NCBI RefSeq assembly: GCF_947500325.1
Contig: NZ_CANMRQ010000007.1
Location: forward strand, 62,001-126,000
DNA from: an uncultured Lacinutrix sp.
GTDB taxonomy: Bacteria; Bacteroidota; Bacteroidia; Flavobacteriales; Flavobacteriaceae
Length of the DNA stretch: 64,000 nucleotides
Reading direction: 5' to 3'
A program made the position numbers and the translations under genes. Positions 63,762 through 64,000 of the stretch are shown here, in pieces. Within the stretch, counting starts at the first letter, position 1. Each line of letters begins with the position of its first letter. The notes beneath the pieces were generated by a model that did not search any database, had not been told where the DNA came from, and saw only the letters and a program-made list of their open reading frames with translations.

Positions 63762-64000
63762 ATGCAAATAAAAAGTTTTATACCAAATTTTGTAACGCTT
63801 CTAAATCTTTTATCTGGAAGTATTGCAGTATTATTTGCTGTTCAAAATCATTTTGTTACAGCAGCTTTGTTTGTTTTTCTAGGTATCTTTTTTGATTTTT
63901 TTGATGGGCTTTTGGCTCGTAAGTTGAATGTGCAGAGTGCTTTAGGTGTACAGTTGGATTCTTTAGCAGATATGGTTACAAGTGGATTAGTGCCTGGTAT
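63762..64000 (+). CDS. pssA: CDP-diacylglycerol--serine O-phosphatidyltransferase (5' part)
   Basis: Makes phosphatidylserine, precursor of phosphatidylethanolamine. The first 79 codons are in the window: MQIKSFIPNFVTLLNLLSG is the usual N-terminus, and the CDP-alcohol phosphotransferase motif DG-x2-AR-x8-G-x3-D-x3-D is complete (DGLLARKL onwards, ending LDSLAD). The following MVTSGLVPG matches PssA rather than PgsA. The gene continues beyond the window. Confidence 0.92.
   Translation, partial: MQIKSFIPNFVTLLNLLSGSIAVLFAVQNHFVTAALFVFLGIFFDFFDGLLARKLNVQSALGVQLDSLADMVTSGLVPG

Overview
The window is low-GC DNA from a member of the Bacteroidota, most likely a marine Flavobacteriaceae. This rests on a type IX secretion cargo protein with a C-terminal sorting domain, a PorV/PorQ-family outer-membrane protein, a long SecA without the C-terminal zinc motif, DUF2911, DUF2795 and DUF4105/Lnb proteins, TAnnTTTG-type promoters, and the general protein character. 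I saw no tRNA, rRNA, CRISPR array, transposase or phage gene. No gap between genes exceeds 300 bases.

Positions 1-20146 are ordinary chromosome. They hold a two-component sensor kinase (cut by the window edge) with a membrane partner, a lipoprotein, meaB with a DUF2911 gene, an ECF sigma factor with its likely anti-sigma partner and two downstream envelope genes, a signal-less M23 metallopeptidase, a T9SS cargo protein, a small minus-strand pair, secA, a DUF2795 gene with its own promoter and terminator, and an ABC-F / methyltransferase / cobalamin adenosyltransferase operon. MeaB and the adenosyltransferase both serve B12-dependent methylmalonyl-CoA mutase, although they are 13 kb apart.

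Positions 20361-61381 form one 41-kb co-oriented run of about 38 genes for a large surface polysaccharide. The genes overlap or lie a few bases apart; the largest gap is 86 bases. A TAnnTTTG promoter precedes the run, with a 40-bp imperfect direct repeat upstream of it. The run opens with export genes (Wza, Wzc with a tyrosine-rich tail, a UDP-sugar epimerase, the Wzm and Wzt ABC exporter), followed by an unusual three-part protein with a nucleotidyltransferase-like motif and a kinase domain. It continues with about 18 glycosyltransferases of mixed families (GT2, GT4, GT11, GT47-like and unassigned) and with decorating enzymes (FkbM methyltransferase, acyltransferase-3, MBOAT plus SGNH partner). 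Two nucleotide-sugar modules sit inside it. One is Gmd, an Fcl/ColC-like reductase and a ColD-like dehydratase whose PLP lysine is replaced by histidine, which predicts GDP-colitose. The other is a CMP-sialate synthetase fused to a KdsC-like phosphatase, next to a short NeuB, which predicts a CMP-nonulosonate made by the 9-phosphate route, possibly KDN. The run ends with a Wzy/WaaL-type membrane protein, a last GT4, a 26-residue membrane mini-ORF and a WcaJ-type initiating transferase. No Wzx flippase is present, so the machinery mixes parts of the ABC-dependent and Wzy-dependent pathways.

Positions 61387-64000 return to core functions: a minus-strand pair (PorV/PorQ-like protein, then a DUF4105/Lnb-type membrane protein) and the start of pssA.

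The best candidates for something undescribed are the nucleotidyltransferase-like/kinase protein beside Wzt (possibly a chain-capping enzyme), the joint colitose and KDN-type modules, and the repeat-marked control region in front of the polysaccharide run. All names come from reading motifs and family resemblance; no database search was run.
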